Shown: in pieces, positions 23,347 through 34,100 of the stretch
How the letters are laid out: the number at the start of each line of letters is the position of its first letter
How positions within the stretch are numbered: the first letter of the stretch is position 1
Source of the DNA: Hanleya hanleyi
Taxonomy: Eukaryota; Mollusca; Polyplacophora; Lepidopleurida; Hanleyidae
Reading direction: 5' to 3'
DNA: 64,000 nt
Assembly: GCA_036873755.1 (NCBI GenBank)
Contig: JAVTVY010051596.1
Location: 186,001 to 250,000, forward strand
Translations under genes and position numbers: made by a program
Notes under the pieces: generated by a model
Told to the model about the DNA's origin: nothing
The model's database searches: none
Seen by the model: the letters and a program-made list of their open reading frames with translations, nothing else

Positions 23347-23348
23347 AG
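23342..23348 (+). promoter_or_regulatory. TATA box of the membrane-segment/ATPase gene
   Basis: TATAAAG containing the integrase stop TAA at 23344-23346, 55 bases before the ATG at 23397. Confidence 0.6.
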
Positions 23349-23396
23349 CCAGACACCACTACCGTCATCCTTCATTCCACGTCCGACCACAGTGCT

Positions 23397-24418
23397 ATGG
23401 ACCAACAACAGCTGCCTCTGAACAAAGCGTCTCCCAAAACGCGCAAAGCGCAAGTGATATTGCTAACCCTGCTGAGTGTGCTGTACGGAGGTGTGTTTTA
23501 CGACGTAGCCTATGTCAGCACGTTACTTAACAAACTGAGAACACCAGCCACCAGTGAAACCGGTCTACAGGTAGCACCAGTCAACCCCGTATCGAGCCCA
23601 GTCACCACCACACCCCGTGTGCAAGGCACGTCGAGCTCCACACCAAGCTCCATACCTACACCAAGTACACCCACTACGTCTGAAGACCCACCGGATTTCA
23701 TCCCTCACAGTGAACAGACAACGACGACCGACGTTGTACCCATCACTCCAGTTTACTCGTACCAAATTTACAAGAGCGTGTTACCACGACAACGGATACA
23801 CCTCCAACCACGGACCCCCGATGGCAGCATCCCTTCACTTCCGTCATCGCAGGACCGACAGGCTCCGGCAAAACGCACTTCGTCAGGAAGCTCCTTCAAC
23901 ACGCCGATAGCATGATCACCCGTCCCATTGCCCGAGTCGTGTGCTGTTACGGAGAATGGCAGGAAGCGTATGCAACAATGCCCCACATCACGTTCGCGGA
24001 AGGCCTACCCAACCTGGCCGATTTGGAGCCCGACACCTTGGTGGTTCTGGATGATCTCATGGCGGAGACGGACAGTCGGGTCACCCAACTCTTTACCAAA
24101 GGCAGCCACCATCGACGGCTCAGCATCATCTACATTGTGCAGAATCTGTTCGGTAAAAACAAAGAACATCGGAACATCAGCTTAAATGTCCACTACCTGG
24201 TGGTCTTCAAAAATCCGAGAGATACCACTCAACTGCTGCACCTGGCGAGACAGATGTATCCCGGCCGCACACCGTTTGCGTTGGAAGCCTTTAAAGATGC
24301 CACAACCCCTCAGCACGAGTATATGCTCTTCGACCTCAAGCAAGCCACCCGCGAGCACCTTCGACTACGGACCGGCATCTTTCCCGGAGAGGCCCACCAA
24401 GTGTACATGCAAAAATAA
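23397..24418 (+). pseudogene. Membrane-anchored packaging-type ATPase, copy 1, broken
   Basis: The N-terminal part starts MDQQQLPLNKASP, followed by one hydrophobic segment (VILLTLLSVLYGGVFY) and a Ser/Thr/Pro-rich stretch. An 11-base length difference from copy 2 near 23795-23820 shifts the frame before the ATPase. The ATPase domain is then open in another frame from about 23810: Walker A AGPTGSGKTHFVRKLL and Walker B LVVLDDL. This type belongs to the FtsK/HerA-like ATPases that pump DNA into capsids. The internal ATG seen in copy 2 before the ATPase is absent here. After Walker B, this copy keeps 11 residues that copy 2 has lost. Confidence 0.85.
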
Positions 24419-24420
24419 TG

Positions 24421-24480
24421 TAAACACACCCACAGTGGCGCCCCCAGCTGGGATGTGTGTGTTTCGATGATGGGGATAAT
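24421..24480 (+). terminator. Conserved 3' hairpin after the ATPase gene
   Basis: TAAACACACCCA pairs imperfectly with TGGGATGTGTGTGTTT around a GGCGCCCCCAG loop, followed by ATGGGGATAAT. It starts a few bases after the ATPase stop. The same pattern follows the zinc-finger gene of copy 2 (52446-52500). A role in 3'-end formation is inferred. Confidence 0.5.
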
Positions 24481-24573
24481 GAAAAGAATGAATACCACAG
24501 CAGGGTTGACTTTGTCTCTGTTCTCTGAGGTGGATAAAAAAAGCAGAGTTGTGCGTTCTAGCATTAGTTGTAC

Positions 24574-24918
24574 ATGATGTCTGCGCGAGTACGGAAGCAC
24601 GCTCCCACGCTCCGTGTATTGAAGACGGCCCCACCCGAGTTAGTCCGAACCAGTGTACGCGGTGCGGACCCTGACCTTGTACGCTGTCTGTGCGAGATCG
24701 GGTAGAATCTGTTGAAAGGCAACGTACCACTGACTCCGGCTCAGAAGACCAAGTTGGCCAAGCATAAGACAGGTCTCCGAACCTTAGTCCAGAAGCGGGT
24801 CCCTCAAACACAAAAGAAAAAGGTGTTACAGAAAGGCGGCTTTCTCGGGGCCATCTTAGCACCGTTGGCCGCTTCCGTGCTGGGTCCAGTATTGGGTGGA
24901 CTCTTCGGCCGACAATGA
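24574..24918 (+). pseudogene. Small basic GGFLGA-type Polinton protein, copy 1
   Basis: The protein of about 114 residues starts MMSARVRKHAP. It has a basic middle (PLTPAQKTKLAKHKTGLRTL) and a C-terminal hydrophobic glycine-rich patch (KGGFLGAILAPLAASVLG) ending FGRQ. Small basic proteins of this pattern recur in adintovirus-like elements and are thought to be virion core or membrane-active components. Residue 44 is a stop (TAG at 24703-24705), where copy 2 has TAC. A TATA-like GATAAAA lies at 24533. The stop TGA overlaps the ancestral ATG of the next gene (ATGA at 24915). Confidence 0.7.
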
Positions 24919-24922
24919 ACCA

Positions 24923-25297
24923 ATGAAAAATATGGTCCTCGTCGAACCACGATTCCTTCAAAACCTTCAATCGCACTACCCTGTCCCACCTACGGTGAAG
25001 ACCATAAACACCCTCGATGGAGATATGCAACAGATATTACAGAGACCGGGGTTAAGCGACAGTGAGAAAGTACAACGGTACAATGAGACGCTTCAACGGT
25101 ACATGACGTTCATGGACCAATACAAAACCCTCTCTACCCCACCACCACCACCACCACCACACAACCGCCCAAGGCCTGGAACACCTATTAAAACCAACAG
25201 CAGCAGCAGGACAGCTCAGTCGCCATGTTTTACCTCACCCTACCCAGTAACAGTTCACTGGATGTGTTTCCTGACAACACCGTGGCCAAGTACGTGA
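24923..25297 (+). pseudogene. Capsid-associated protein, truncated, copy 1
   Basis: The frame starts MKNMVLVEPRFLQ. The N-terminal 70 residues match the 242-residue homologue of copy 2 (45731-46459): conserved VLVEPR, then a helical stretch (EKVQRYNETLQRYMTFMDQY). After the Pro-rich run near 25135-25160, about 0.5 kb present in copy 2 is missing. The rest reads into the leader of the penton gene, so the C-terminal half is lost. The original ATG at 24915 is out of frame here, and the next in-frame ATG (24923) could still serve. The family is found in Polintons; its exact role in the particle is unknown to me. Confidence 0.7.
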
Positions 25298-25918
25298 CCC
25301 AGTTACCGCAACCGTTGCATTTAACTGGACGATGGGAATGTGGCCTCGTGGATATCCAATACCCTTACTCGTGGTACAACGTGCGAGCCAATGAAGTGTG
25401 GTACGACGTGACCTACGAAGGCTAAGACACCCGACTCACCCTCCCCGAAGGCCAATACGATACCCCCAAGGAGTTCATGGGTGGGCTGTCAAAACTGTTG
25501 CATTATAAGGCTCTACGGGAGGTCACGAATACTTCAAAGCCCATCAAATCCTTTCCCTTCAAGAATCACGTGGACTTCGATTACAACGCACACAACGACA
25601 AGGCACAGCTTATCGTCACCGCCAACGCGAGTGTCATACTGAGTCCTATCCTACAGCAAATGCTGGGTTTCGATCTACAGACGTTCGCTGGTCCCACCGC
25701 CCACCAAGGCGAGATCCCGATGGATATGTAGTCGGGTATGTACGGACTCTACGTCTACTCGGACGTGGTGGACAACCACATCGTGGGCGATATCAACACA
25801 CCTCTGTTACGGGTGGTCCCCATTAAAAAGACGTATGGAGATCAAGTCACCCACAGTTTCACCCACATGCTCTACCTGCCCGGACGACAAACCGACATCA
25901 ACAAGATCACGGTGGAGC
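25225..25918 (+). pseudogene. Penton-like minor capsid protein, copy 1
   Basis: The N-terminus MFYLTLPSNSSLDVFP and the C-terminal block PGRQTDINKITV mark a Polinton penton-type (single jelly-roll) vertex protein. The reading frame is continuous apart from two nonsense codons, TAA at 25423 and TAG at 25729. At about 25915 it runs directly into the 3' part of the major capsid gene in another frame. The deletion that removed most of the major capsid gene therefore also cut off the penton C-terminus. It cannot yield a full protein. Confidence 0.75.
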
Positions 25919-26191
25919 CTGTTTACAGCCACCGGTCAAATCAACCAGGACGAAGGGAATTTCATCAGTCGGGAGGACTACGGGAACGGATACACGTTGT
26001 TCTGTTTCGATCTGACCCCCACCTTAGAGAACGACCATCAGCTAGCCCTGGCCAAGCAAGGGAATTTACGGTTGGAAATCCACTTTGCACGAGCCCTGGC
26101 GACCACCGTCAATGTGATCTGTTACGCCGAGTTTGACAACATCATTCAAGTGGACAAGGCGCGCAACGTCCTGTGTGACTTCTCCACCTAA
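25919..26191 (+). pseudogene. Major capsid protein, 3' remnant, copy 1
   Basis: Only about the last 90 codons remain: FISREDYGNGYTLFCFDLTP, a GNLRLEIHF strand and the closing VICYAEFDNIIQVD block before the TAA at 26189. This matches the C-terminal end of the double-jelly-roll capsid protein of Polintons, normally well over 400 residues long. The junction with penton sequence is at about 25918. The next gene begins 2 bases after the stop. Confidence 0.8.
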
Positions 26192-26192
26192 C

Positions 26193-26665
26193 ATGGATAC
26201 AGACCAGATAACCACCGTGCTGGAGAATGACCCAGAGACACGTATGGTCTTTCAAGTTGTGTTCGCCCGCGATGTGTTCCCATTAGACCGTATGTATCCT
26301 GCTGCTTACGTTCTCAACACGGACCCGATGGATCGGCCCGGTGAACATTGGGTGGCTGTGTACTTGACAGAAAACAGGGCGAATACTTTGACCCGTACGG
26401 CCTGCCACCCCTTCATCCCGATTTAACTGACTTCATGGATCAAGGCACAGAGACGTGGTGTTGGAACAGTCAAACGTTGCAAAGCCTGACCAGTAGCGTG
26501 TGCGGACAATATTGCTTGTTTCACCTGTACCACCGATGCCGGGGAAGACCCTTATCTACCATCGTACAGATGTTTGACAAGTACCCCAAGGCCGAGGACC
26601 GCGATGTACTCGTATATGACTGGGCCGCCCATCATTTCAATGTACAAGCCCCGTTCTGGGCTTGA
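26193..26665 (+). pseudogene. Adenain-type cysteine protease, copy 1
   Basis: Starts MDTDQITTVLEND. Catalytic residues are readable: His in GEHWVAVYL (residue 52), Asp in YFDPYG and Cys in SSVCGQYCLF. In this family the enzyme matures capsid proteins. One base has been lost near 26370 between the His and Asp motifs (copy 2 has the base), so the two halves are in different frames. The end of the gene (FNVQAPFWA) is the first unit of a tandem repeat that continues past the stop. Confidence 0.9.
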
Positions 26666-26812
26666 ATTCTTTCAATGGACACACGCCCGCTGTTCTGGGC
26701 TTAAGTTTACAAGCCCCCTGTTCTGGGCTTCAGTTCTTTCAATGTACAAGCCCCCTGTTCTGGGCTTCAGTTTTTTCAATGTACAAGCCCCTTGTTCTGG
26801 GCTTCAGTTTTC
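26636..26812 (+). repeat. Hairpin repeats derived from the protease 3' end
   Basis: Four to five units of about 35-45 bp read TTTCAATGTACAAGCCCC, TGTTCTGGGCTT and CAG. Each can fold as AAGCCC...GGGCTT. The first unit encodes the last residues of the protease; the rest are non-coding. A similar array follows the protease in copy 2 (44715-44865). Confidence 0.85.
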
Positions 26813-27175
26813 ACGTGGTTGTTCTCACGTTGTTGTTGTTACTGACTAAAAAACAAAATGAGATCTCAGCAAAAAACCCTGTCTTGTGTGTTTTATTCAT
26901 AATGCATAAATGCCCAATGTGGAGATTCAGTCAAACTGAAATCAGTAGTGTAGGATGGGGCCAAAATGTAACCCATCAATGTTAGAATGCAAGAGCACTA
27001 TAGTAGAATAGAGAGCCAATGAAATCAGCCCACAGACCAAGTACGTGTTTTGGACTAGGTTTGGAGCGGGCATTTCATTGAGGTGCGTGTAAAGGAAGAC
27101 GGTGAGTGAAGACTCGTCCAACACGTATAGATTAAGTTTATTACTATAAGTTCTATGTATTTTTAAATATGGAAA

Positions 27176-27400
27176 AACCCGGATGTAAGATGAGAACCCG
27201 GATGTAAAACCACAGTACCCAGATGGAAGACGGAAAAACCCACTGGAAAACCCAAGAAGAACCCGGATGTAGGCGCCGACGTGGGCGAAAGCATTCTAGT
27301 ACCTGGATGGAGGCGTAGACGTGTACCTAGTACCCGTCCATTGGTTCTTTTATCGGTCGCTCATTGGCTCTTTTTTCTCGACCGCTGATTGGTCCAAATG
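27176..27400. promoter_or_regulatory. CCGGATGTA repeats and three phased CCAAT boxes
   Basis: ACCCGGATGTA-type units recur at about 27177, 27198, 27220, 27260 and 27301. Three inverted CCAAT boxes (ATTGG) follow at about 27340, 27363 and 27388, spaced about 24 bp. The region is non-coding and lies between the protease and the right TIR. The matching region of copy 2 (44330-44480) keeps the units and two of the boxes. Confidence 0.5.
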
Positions 27401-27650
27401 GACCTACCCATCCTTCCCAGGTTCATTTACAATCCCATTTTTGGGGTTCAAGCTCTGACTATCGATGCTGCAACATTGTCTCCTCCGAACCGTGCCGAAA
27501 GGGAGACCTTTTGACTTGGATGTGACCTTTTGATCCGACATTCATCCGCGCACTGCGGGTGATGACGCGCGCGCGCTATGGCATCAGATCACAACCGCGC
27601 GCGCGCGCTGGCGGGCCGGGCCGGGGCCGGGGCCGGGGCCGGGGCCGGGG

Positions 27651-29914
27651 CCGGGGCCGAGAAAGTTGGAGGTAGTATTTGAGCATTCTGAAAAACCGGA
27701 AGTGACGTCACCCACACTTGCGCAGACCCACCAAACCACGTCCGAAGGTGAACGCCATTGTGGGGAAAAACCTCAGTACATGACAGACAGACAAGTCTAG
27801 ACATGTCCAAAGGTCACGCCCCATTCACCCAAAACGGAAGTGACGTCACAACCGACGTGACCTGCGCAGCAGAATGGAAACGATACCCTAGTCTAACTCC
27901 CTCACCTAGGCTTCACATGGATACCTCACTCGATCCCATCGGCCCACTAGTGGCCCACCTAGACCCCAACACGTCTATTTCCATATCCCTTCGTCCACTG
28001 CGCATGCGCAGAGTGACCCTATTTCAACCCCGCACTCACCCCATCAGATGCTCCATTACATAGGCTTCACATGGATACCTCACATGACCCATTCGAACCG
28101 TGAGTAGCCCATCTCTAACCCAAACACACCCACACACACACCCAAAAATGCTTGCTTTCTATACTACGGCCAAGCTGCGCATGCGCAGAATATTGACAAC
28201 GTACGAACCATTAGTGTATTCAAGTGCTCCTGCATGAGAGCTTCAAAATAAGACCTCACTCGACCCCATCAGACCATTAGTGGCCCACCTAGACTCCAAA
28301 ACGTCCACCCCGTATGGACCTATACACCCATAGCCATGCAGTATAGGCCTATGGGCCTACACAGGCCTCGGTGACTTTTTAAAAAAAATTCACCGTTTCG
28401 CTCCGGTACACTTCCTATCATGTTTGTCTTGACGAGACGCGAAAAACGAATCCAAACAACCATACCGCAAATGTATAGAAGTAGGTTTCCCAGGGGGACA
28501 AACATTGGTCCTATACCCCCAGTATGGGACTATATGGGCTGTATGGTACTTTTTCAAAAATTTCACCGATTCGCTCCGGAACACATCCTATCATGTTTGT
28601 CTTGACGAGACTAAGAAAACGGAGACCCCACAACCTATACCCCAAATGTCTAGAAGCAGATTTCCTAGTGGGACAAACATTGGTCCCAGGATGATCCTAT
28701 ACCCCCCATACCCCATATAGGCATTTTCCCGTAATTTAGAATAAAGTCCGTGTTCCGTATTTTTTCAGGAAATTTTTTTTACATACTCACCCTGGAACTA
28801 AGGGGAGATAACTCTATTGATAGGCAAGCCCCGTTAAGCCCGGCGACCTATATACCCCCCATACCCCATATAGGCATTTTCCAGGATTTTTCGATAAAGT
28901 CCGCGTTCCGTTTTTTATCAGAAATTTTTTTACATGCAACCCCCCATGGCTGGATAGCCCTTCACATAGGCTTCACGTGGATACCTCACTCGACCCCATT
29001 GGACCATTAGGGGCTCCCCTAGATCCCAAAACGTCTATTTTCATACCCTTTGGCCACCGCACATGCGCAGAATGGTGACAACGCCCGAGCCACTAGTCCC
29101 TTCATGAATGCTTCACATGGATACCTCATATGACCCCATCGGCCCATTAGTGCCTCCCCTAGATCCCAAAACGTCTGTTTCCATACCCTTTGGCCACCGC
29201 GCATGCGCAGAATGGTGACAACGCTCGAGCCACTAGTCCAGTCAGATGCCCCCTCACCTAGGCTTCACATGGATACCTCATACAACTCCATCGGCCCATT
29301 AGGAACCCCGCTCGATCCCAAAACGTCTATGTCCATACCCTTTGGCCACCGCGCATGCGCAGAATGCCGATATTTCAACCCCACACCCAGCCCATCAGAT
29401 GGCCCCTCACATAGGCTTCACTTTGATACCTCACTCGACCCCATTGGACCATTAGTGCCTCCCCTAGCTCCAAAACGTCTATTTCCATACCCTTTGGCCA
29501 CCGCGCATGCGCAGAATCCCGATATTTCAACCCCTTACCCAGCTCATCAGATGCCCCTTCACGAATGCTTCACTTTGATACCTCACTCGACCCAATCGGT
29601 CCACTAGGGACCCACCTCGGTCACAAAACGTTTATTTAGGTATTCCCCGTATACATTAACATTGGAAGTCAACCCAGGGGACTACTTTCTGTCCGCGGAA
29701 GCTTTCTCCCGCGACCGCATCACCACCGCATCACCGCGGAGGAATACATCCCCTTTTCCACAAAATTCAAAATGGCGGCCAAACTCTGGCAGATCGAGTT
29801 GTCTCCCTTGCGTCCAGCGTGTACAGATGGCGCTACTAGTTCCTCCTCAAAGCCTCCCCGTGACGTCACTACATCCGGGCGAAAGTTGGCTCGAAAAGGG
29901 TAGACCCTACTACT
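27651..29914 (-). repeat. Right terminal inverted repeat of Polinton 1
   Basis: Inverted match of 18112-20354. NRF1-type palindromes lie at about 28000, 28176, 29059 (one base off), 29199, 29351 and 29503; the last four are 140-152 bp apart. The inner side abuts a run of GGGGCC units at about 27610-27660. Confidence 0.9.
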
Positions 29915-29920
29915 CACCTC
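29915..29920. repeat. Target-site duplication, right, copy 1
   Basis: CACCTC, identical to 18106-18111. Confidence 0.93.
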
Positions 29921-30460
29921 CAGTAATATTGTACACTGTAAAGCTTTTCTTTGAACCCCAAACTTTAGGATGGTGAGCAGAGTTTCGTACAAAAAAAAAC
30001 GAGAGACAATTCCAATGCTGTAGAGGTCACAGAGTAGAATTCCTCTAAGAACTTAATTAAATGCCATTTTTTTAGATTGTATAGATAGAAATTCAGCTTA
30101 AAGGTTGACAAGAAATAAGAATAAATGTATTTAGAAAAAAAATATCAAATTTAGTGGAGAATTCGTGGTGGGGTTATGCACATGGGAAAGAGGTTATTAT
30201 TTTGGCGCCATACCTGTGACGGACAGACGAAAGGTTAGATATAAATCGAGATGGAGATAGTTGTACGATTTCCACGTGTTTGAAAGCTAGTGGATTCACT
30301 TGACAAAGTCGTAGTGAAGATAATCATCTCATTTGCGTAGTGGATACGTCAGCCGTCAGGAGAAGTTGGTATATTTTGTCCATCCCAAAAATTCATGGTC
30401 ACATCACCTCACTTACAACCCATTACTCATAATTTCCCATCTCTCAATTAGTAGGCCTAC

Positions 30461-30655
30461 CTGTGTTGTCAAGCTGTGTTGAACACTTCCCGTGGCGGCC
30501 TGACTGGACATCCGCCCCCGAAATATGGAGCTTATGGTGTTGAAAAAGCTGGACTTTCCGGATCCCACCGGAATCAACAGAATCTGAACATATCTCATGC
30601 TCGAACTTCTGAAGGGGCTGTAAGATTCAACCTCATCCTTCAGCGTTTTGAAGAG
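30461..30655 (-). CDS. IFI44-like GTPase exon (P-loop) of a host gene
   Basis: A 195-bp (65-codon) exon with clean borders: acceptor TGCTACACAG before it and donor CAG/GTAGGC after it, both phase 0. The product carries QILLIPVGSGKSSFFNT (P-loop) and SIFRGRMSSQAATG followed by HSLTTQ, a signature of IFI44-like GTPases. Those pair an N-terminal TLDc domain with a GTPase domain and are linked to interferon-type responses in vertebrates. The usual first glycine of the P-loop is Ile here, which may affect nucleotide binding. The next exons to the left are not seen in the window. The TLDc exon at 42.1-42.7 kb on the same strand probably belongs to the same gene; their phases require at least one more exon between them. 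Confidence 0.75.
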
Positions 30656-30909
30656 CTGTGTAGCAGATGAAGAGGGCATTACACAACCGCGCAAGACAAT
30701 TGCCTCATTTTTTTTAATTTCTGATGATGATTCTAGCGGCGTACAGTGGAGATTGAAGGAACTAGGTACCATCATATGTGATGTGTTACCGGAAATGACG
30801 TCATTTATGCCTGTCCTAATAATTTTCTCCATAATGCCCCATTTACTTCTTACAGTAAAATGCTTGCAAGACGTTTGTCTTGCCTTACATACATGTATCT
30901 CACTAAGAT

Positions 30910-31127
30910 AATTAGATTGAAATTCAATCTATCGGACTGAAATTAGCGACCAATCTTTTATCGGATTGAAAATATTCAATCTAATAGATTGAAAACGATA
31001 AAATGAATCTGTTGTAGACAGAAAATTTTATCTAATAGATTGAAATTTTCAATCTAATAGATGGAATATTCAATCGAATAAATTGGTCACTAAATCCAAT
31101 CTGATAGATTAAATTTTCAATCTAATT
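30910..31127. mobile_element. Palindromic AT-rich MITE-like element
   Basis: Inverted ends AATTAGATTGAAATTCAATC and AATTAGATTGAAAATTTAAT (right end, minus strand), with internal repeats of AATCTAATAGATTGAAA. It is built from one short palindromic unit. It lies in the host intron. Confidence 0.65.
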
Positions 31128-31199
31128 ATTTTAGAGAGTAGATGTATACCAAAATATAGACATTTAGTTCATTTCCCTATAAAATATATAGTATTATTT

Positions 31200-34100
31200 T
31201 TAGTGAGGTGGCTTAGCCAAAAGATCGTGACACGCTGCTCCAAAGCACCAAATTCAAGTACATTCATCACTTGAGGCATACAGAACAATTTCAGAAGGGG
31301 TGGCCTTTGCTCTGGGCCATGTGAAGCCCTCTGGCCCCCAACAGGGCATCTAAGAAGCAATATTATCATTGTAGAAATATATAATTAGCTTCCTAATAGA
31401 TTTTCGTTATCCTTGAGGCTAGGAAGATGAAAATTGTCACACTATATCTTTGGATCCAGCGCTACTAGATAATGTAAGAAAATCGAAGATGACCTCTATG
31501 ATGATGTCACCGTGACGTCATATTATAAAAAATAAGCCATTTTATGGACGATTTTTCAGATCGATTTTTCAAATTGTTCATATATGCAATTTTCTTCGAT
31601 TAAACTGCCTTGTAAATTAGTAAATAATCATCTGCTGTGATATAAAATGTTATTGGGCACTTTTACATGGAAACCGCACTGCGGTGGTCTAATGGTTAGA
31701 GCGTCGGCCTCGTAAGCGGTAGGTACTGGGTTCGATCCCAGGCCGGGTCATACCTAAGACTTGAAAAATGGAACTTGTTGCTCCCTCGCTTACGCTCAGC
31801 ATTAAGAGGATAGAACAAGGACTGGTTCGCTCGGTGTCAGTATAATGTGACTGAGTGGGGTGTCATGTCTGCCTACGGCATGATATTTCAGTGGGACAGC
31901 ACTATAAAATGGCAGCATTAGATCTGCTCTGTTACAAGTAGGTACCCCTGCCCCTGCCCCTCCCCTCCCTTCCCTTCCCCGTCGTGATATAGCTGAAAAA
32001 ATGTTGAAAGCGACGTTAAACCCTATTCACTCACTCACTCACTTTTACATGGAAAATACACCAACTTTGAACATGTTGAAGAAAACGACAAAAACACAAC
32101 TTTCCAGCTACACCACTATGTCGTCCATTCTGAATTTACCCATGATGCTCTAAGCCGAGACATACGTCAAGCACCAGAGAAATTTTATTGGGAAGGGCGG
32201 GGAGGGAGGAGGGGGTGGAGCTGAATCCACCAATAACAATTGATTGCGAGAAACTCCCTATTCAATATCATTTTTCTAATGGTGTACATATAGAACCGGC
32301 ATATAATTGGAGTTGTTCACGAGTGGTGATACATGCACATGTAAATGTAATGTTCTTGGCACCTAGTGAGAATTAAATGTAATTTTAGACCCAACTCTCA
32401 ATCTGCCTCTGAACCTGAAACCATTCAGGCACTCTCAATCACGTTGATAGCAATGGATAGAAACACACGCGTTATTTTAATGTTAATTTCACGTTCCTGT
32501 CCCTTAATGGGCGTGAAATGTCCTTTCCGGTCATTTGCCTGTGTCTATTCACTTTTTCAGAGCCTTATAGCTATCCTGAGAATGTTTCACAACCTTTGGA
32601 CCTAAAAAAGGTTGCGGGCCCCTATTTTCACCCATAGTAATCCAACAGCTATTCTGACAAACATTCGACCAAAGCTGTCGTCACTCAATGGCAATTTTTC
32701 GACTTCAGCGCTATAACATGTAAATTGAATGTTGCATATTCCCGGTGCCCACTGGGCGTTACATGCCCTTTAGATTTCTTCTTGGTTTTACAGTCTCTTC
32801 TCTGACCTTATTATAGCTCTGTTAGCTATCCTGACGTAATTTCACCGCCTTCCAGAAAAAAAATCCCAGCCTCCAACAGGGGTGAGATGCCGTTTTGGGG
32901 ATTTTTCTTTTTATGTTCACCCTCACTGACTCCAACACTTCAGATGAAGTTTCGTACCATTCCGTCCAAAACTGTGGCTATGTAACGCATTCACAAAGAA
33001 TCAAACAGACGTGTATAAATAAACACTTGTTAATTCAGTTTTTTATCAGATGAATGGGAAAGAAAATTTATAGAGTATTTGTCGTAAAATGTATATTTGG
33101 AGAAATGGGGCTAGGCTCATCGCCCAAGTAAAGTAGGCCCATCGCTCTCATATTGCCATATACTCTCTCCCTATGCAAATTTTGAGTCTGCATACATAGC
33201 ATAATTACTGCATTACATAAATATATTTCGAAATACAAAACATGGAAACGATGTCAAGATTTACACATTTCTGTGGATCGGTGAGACCTTTCCATTTTTC
33301 ATGCTTTCATTTTTATATGGAAAGGTAGAATACGGGAGCAGTCTTGAGCATTTCCATCTTCTTTTCCATTTCACGAGATGGAAAGCGGAATTGTCAAGTT
33401 TTACTTGGATAAGGGGCGATTGTTTCTTTTCACATAGGCGATTATCTAAACCTATTATTCAATTGGTATAGGTGGTTTCAGCCTCCCCGTCCCAGAGAAC
33501 TTTCTCCTGGTGCTCCGAAATAAGAAACATTGAGAGCAGTAACTTAGTGTAGTTATAGCTTATGATATTTGGGTTGTTTTAAGGCTGTTGCATAATACTC
33601 GGAGCAGAGCATCATGACTAAATTCAAAATGGATGACGTCAGGGTGTAACTGAAAAGTTCTGTTCTGTCGTCTACCTTCAAACTTAATATGTTTTTCTTC
33701 GTAAGTGTTCAAAAGTTTTTTTTTTCCAAATAAGATCATTATTTGCTAATTTACCAGGCAGTTTCAGTGAAGAAAATTGCACAAATAAAAAAATGGAAAA
33801 ATCGGTCAGAAAAATCGTTCACAAAAAGTCTTGTTTGGAAAATGATATCACTGTGATGTCATCATGGCCGCCATCTAGGATTTTGTGACATGTTCTGGTA
33901 GCGCTTGCACCAGTGATACAGTGTGGCAAGTTTCAGCTTCGCAACCTGAAGGATCAACCTCCTCACAGCGCATGCTCCATTTGGCAGGCTCCATTACCAT
34001 CCCTGCCACCAATAGCGGAAGTTGACCATTACGACGTTGCTATGACGTATAGGAGAAACCAACCAACACACGGTTCAGTTTGAATCCGGCCGAACAACTT

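Larger units (their letters stand above)
18112..29914 (+). mobile_element. Polinton/Maverick (adintovirus-like) copy 1
   Basis: The 11,803-bp element starts AGTAGTAGGG and ends CCCTACTACT, with CACCTC on both sides (18106-18111 and 29915-29920). The 6-bp target duplication, AG/CT termini and long TIRs match what is known for Polintons. The genes run left to right: small ORF, two PC4-like paralogues, integrase, ATPase, small basic protein, capsid-associated protein, penton-like protein, major capsid remnant and cysteine protease. No DNA polymerase is found. Most genes carry frameshifts, stops or deletions, so this copy is non-autonomous. It is shorter than the 15-20 kb usual for the group. Confidence 0.93.

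Noticed and set aside
31682..31753. Functional tRNA-Thr gene
   Set aside because: A and B boxes are good, but the anticodon stem has mismatches and the sequence is the head of a SINE with its own tail and target duplication.
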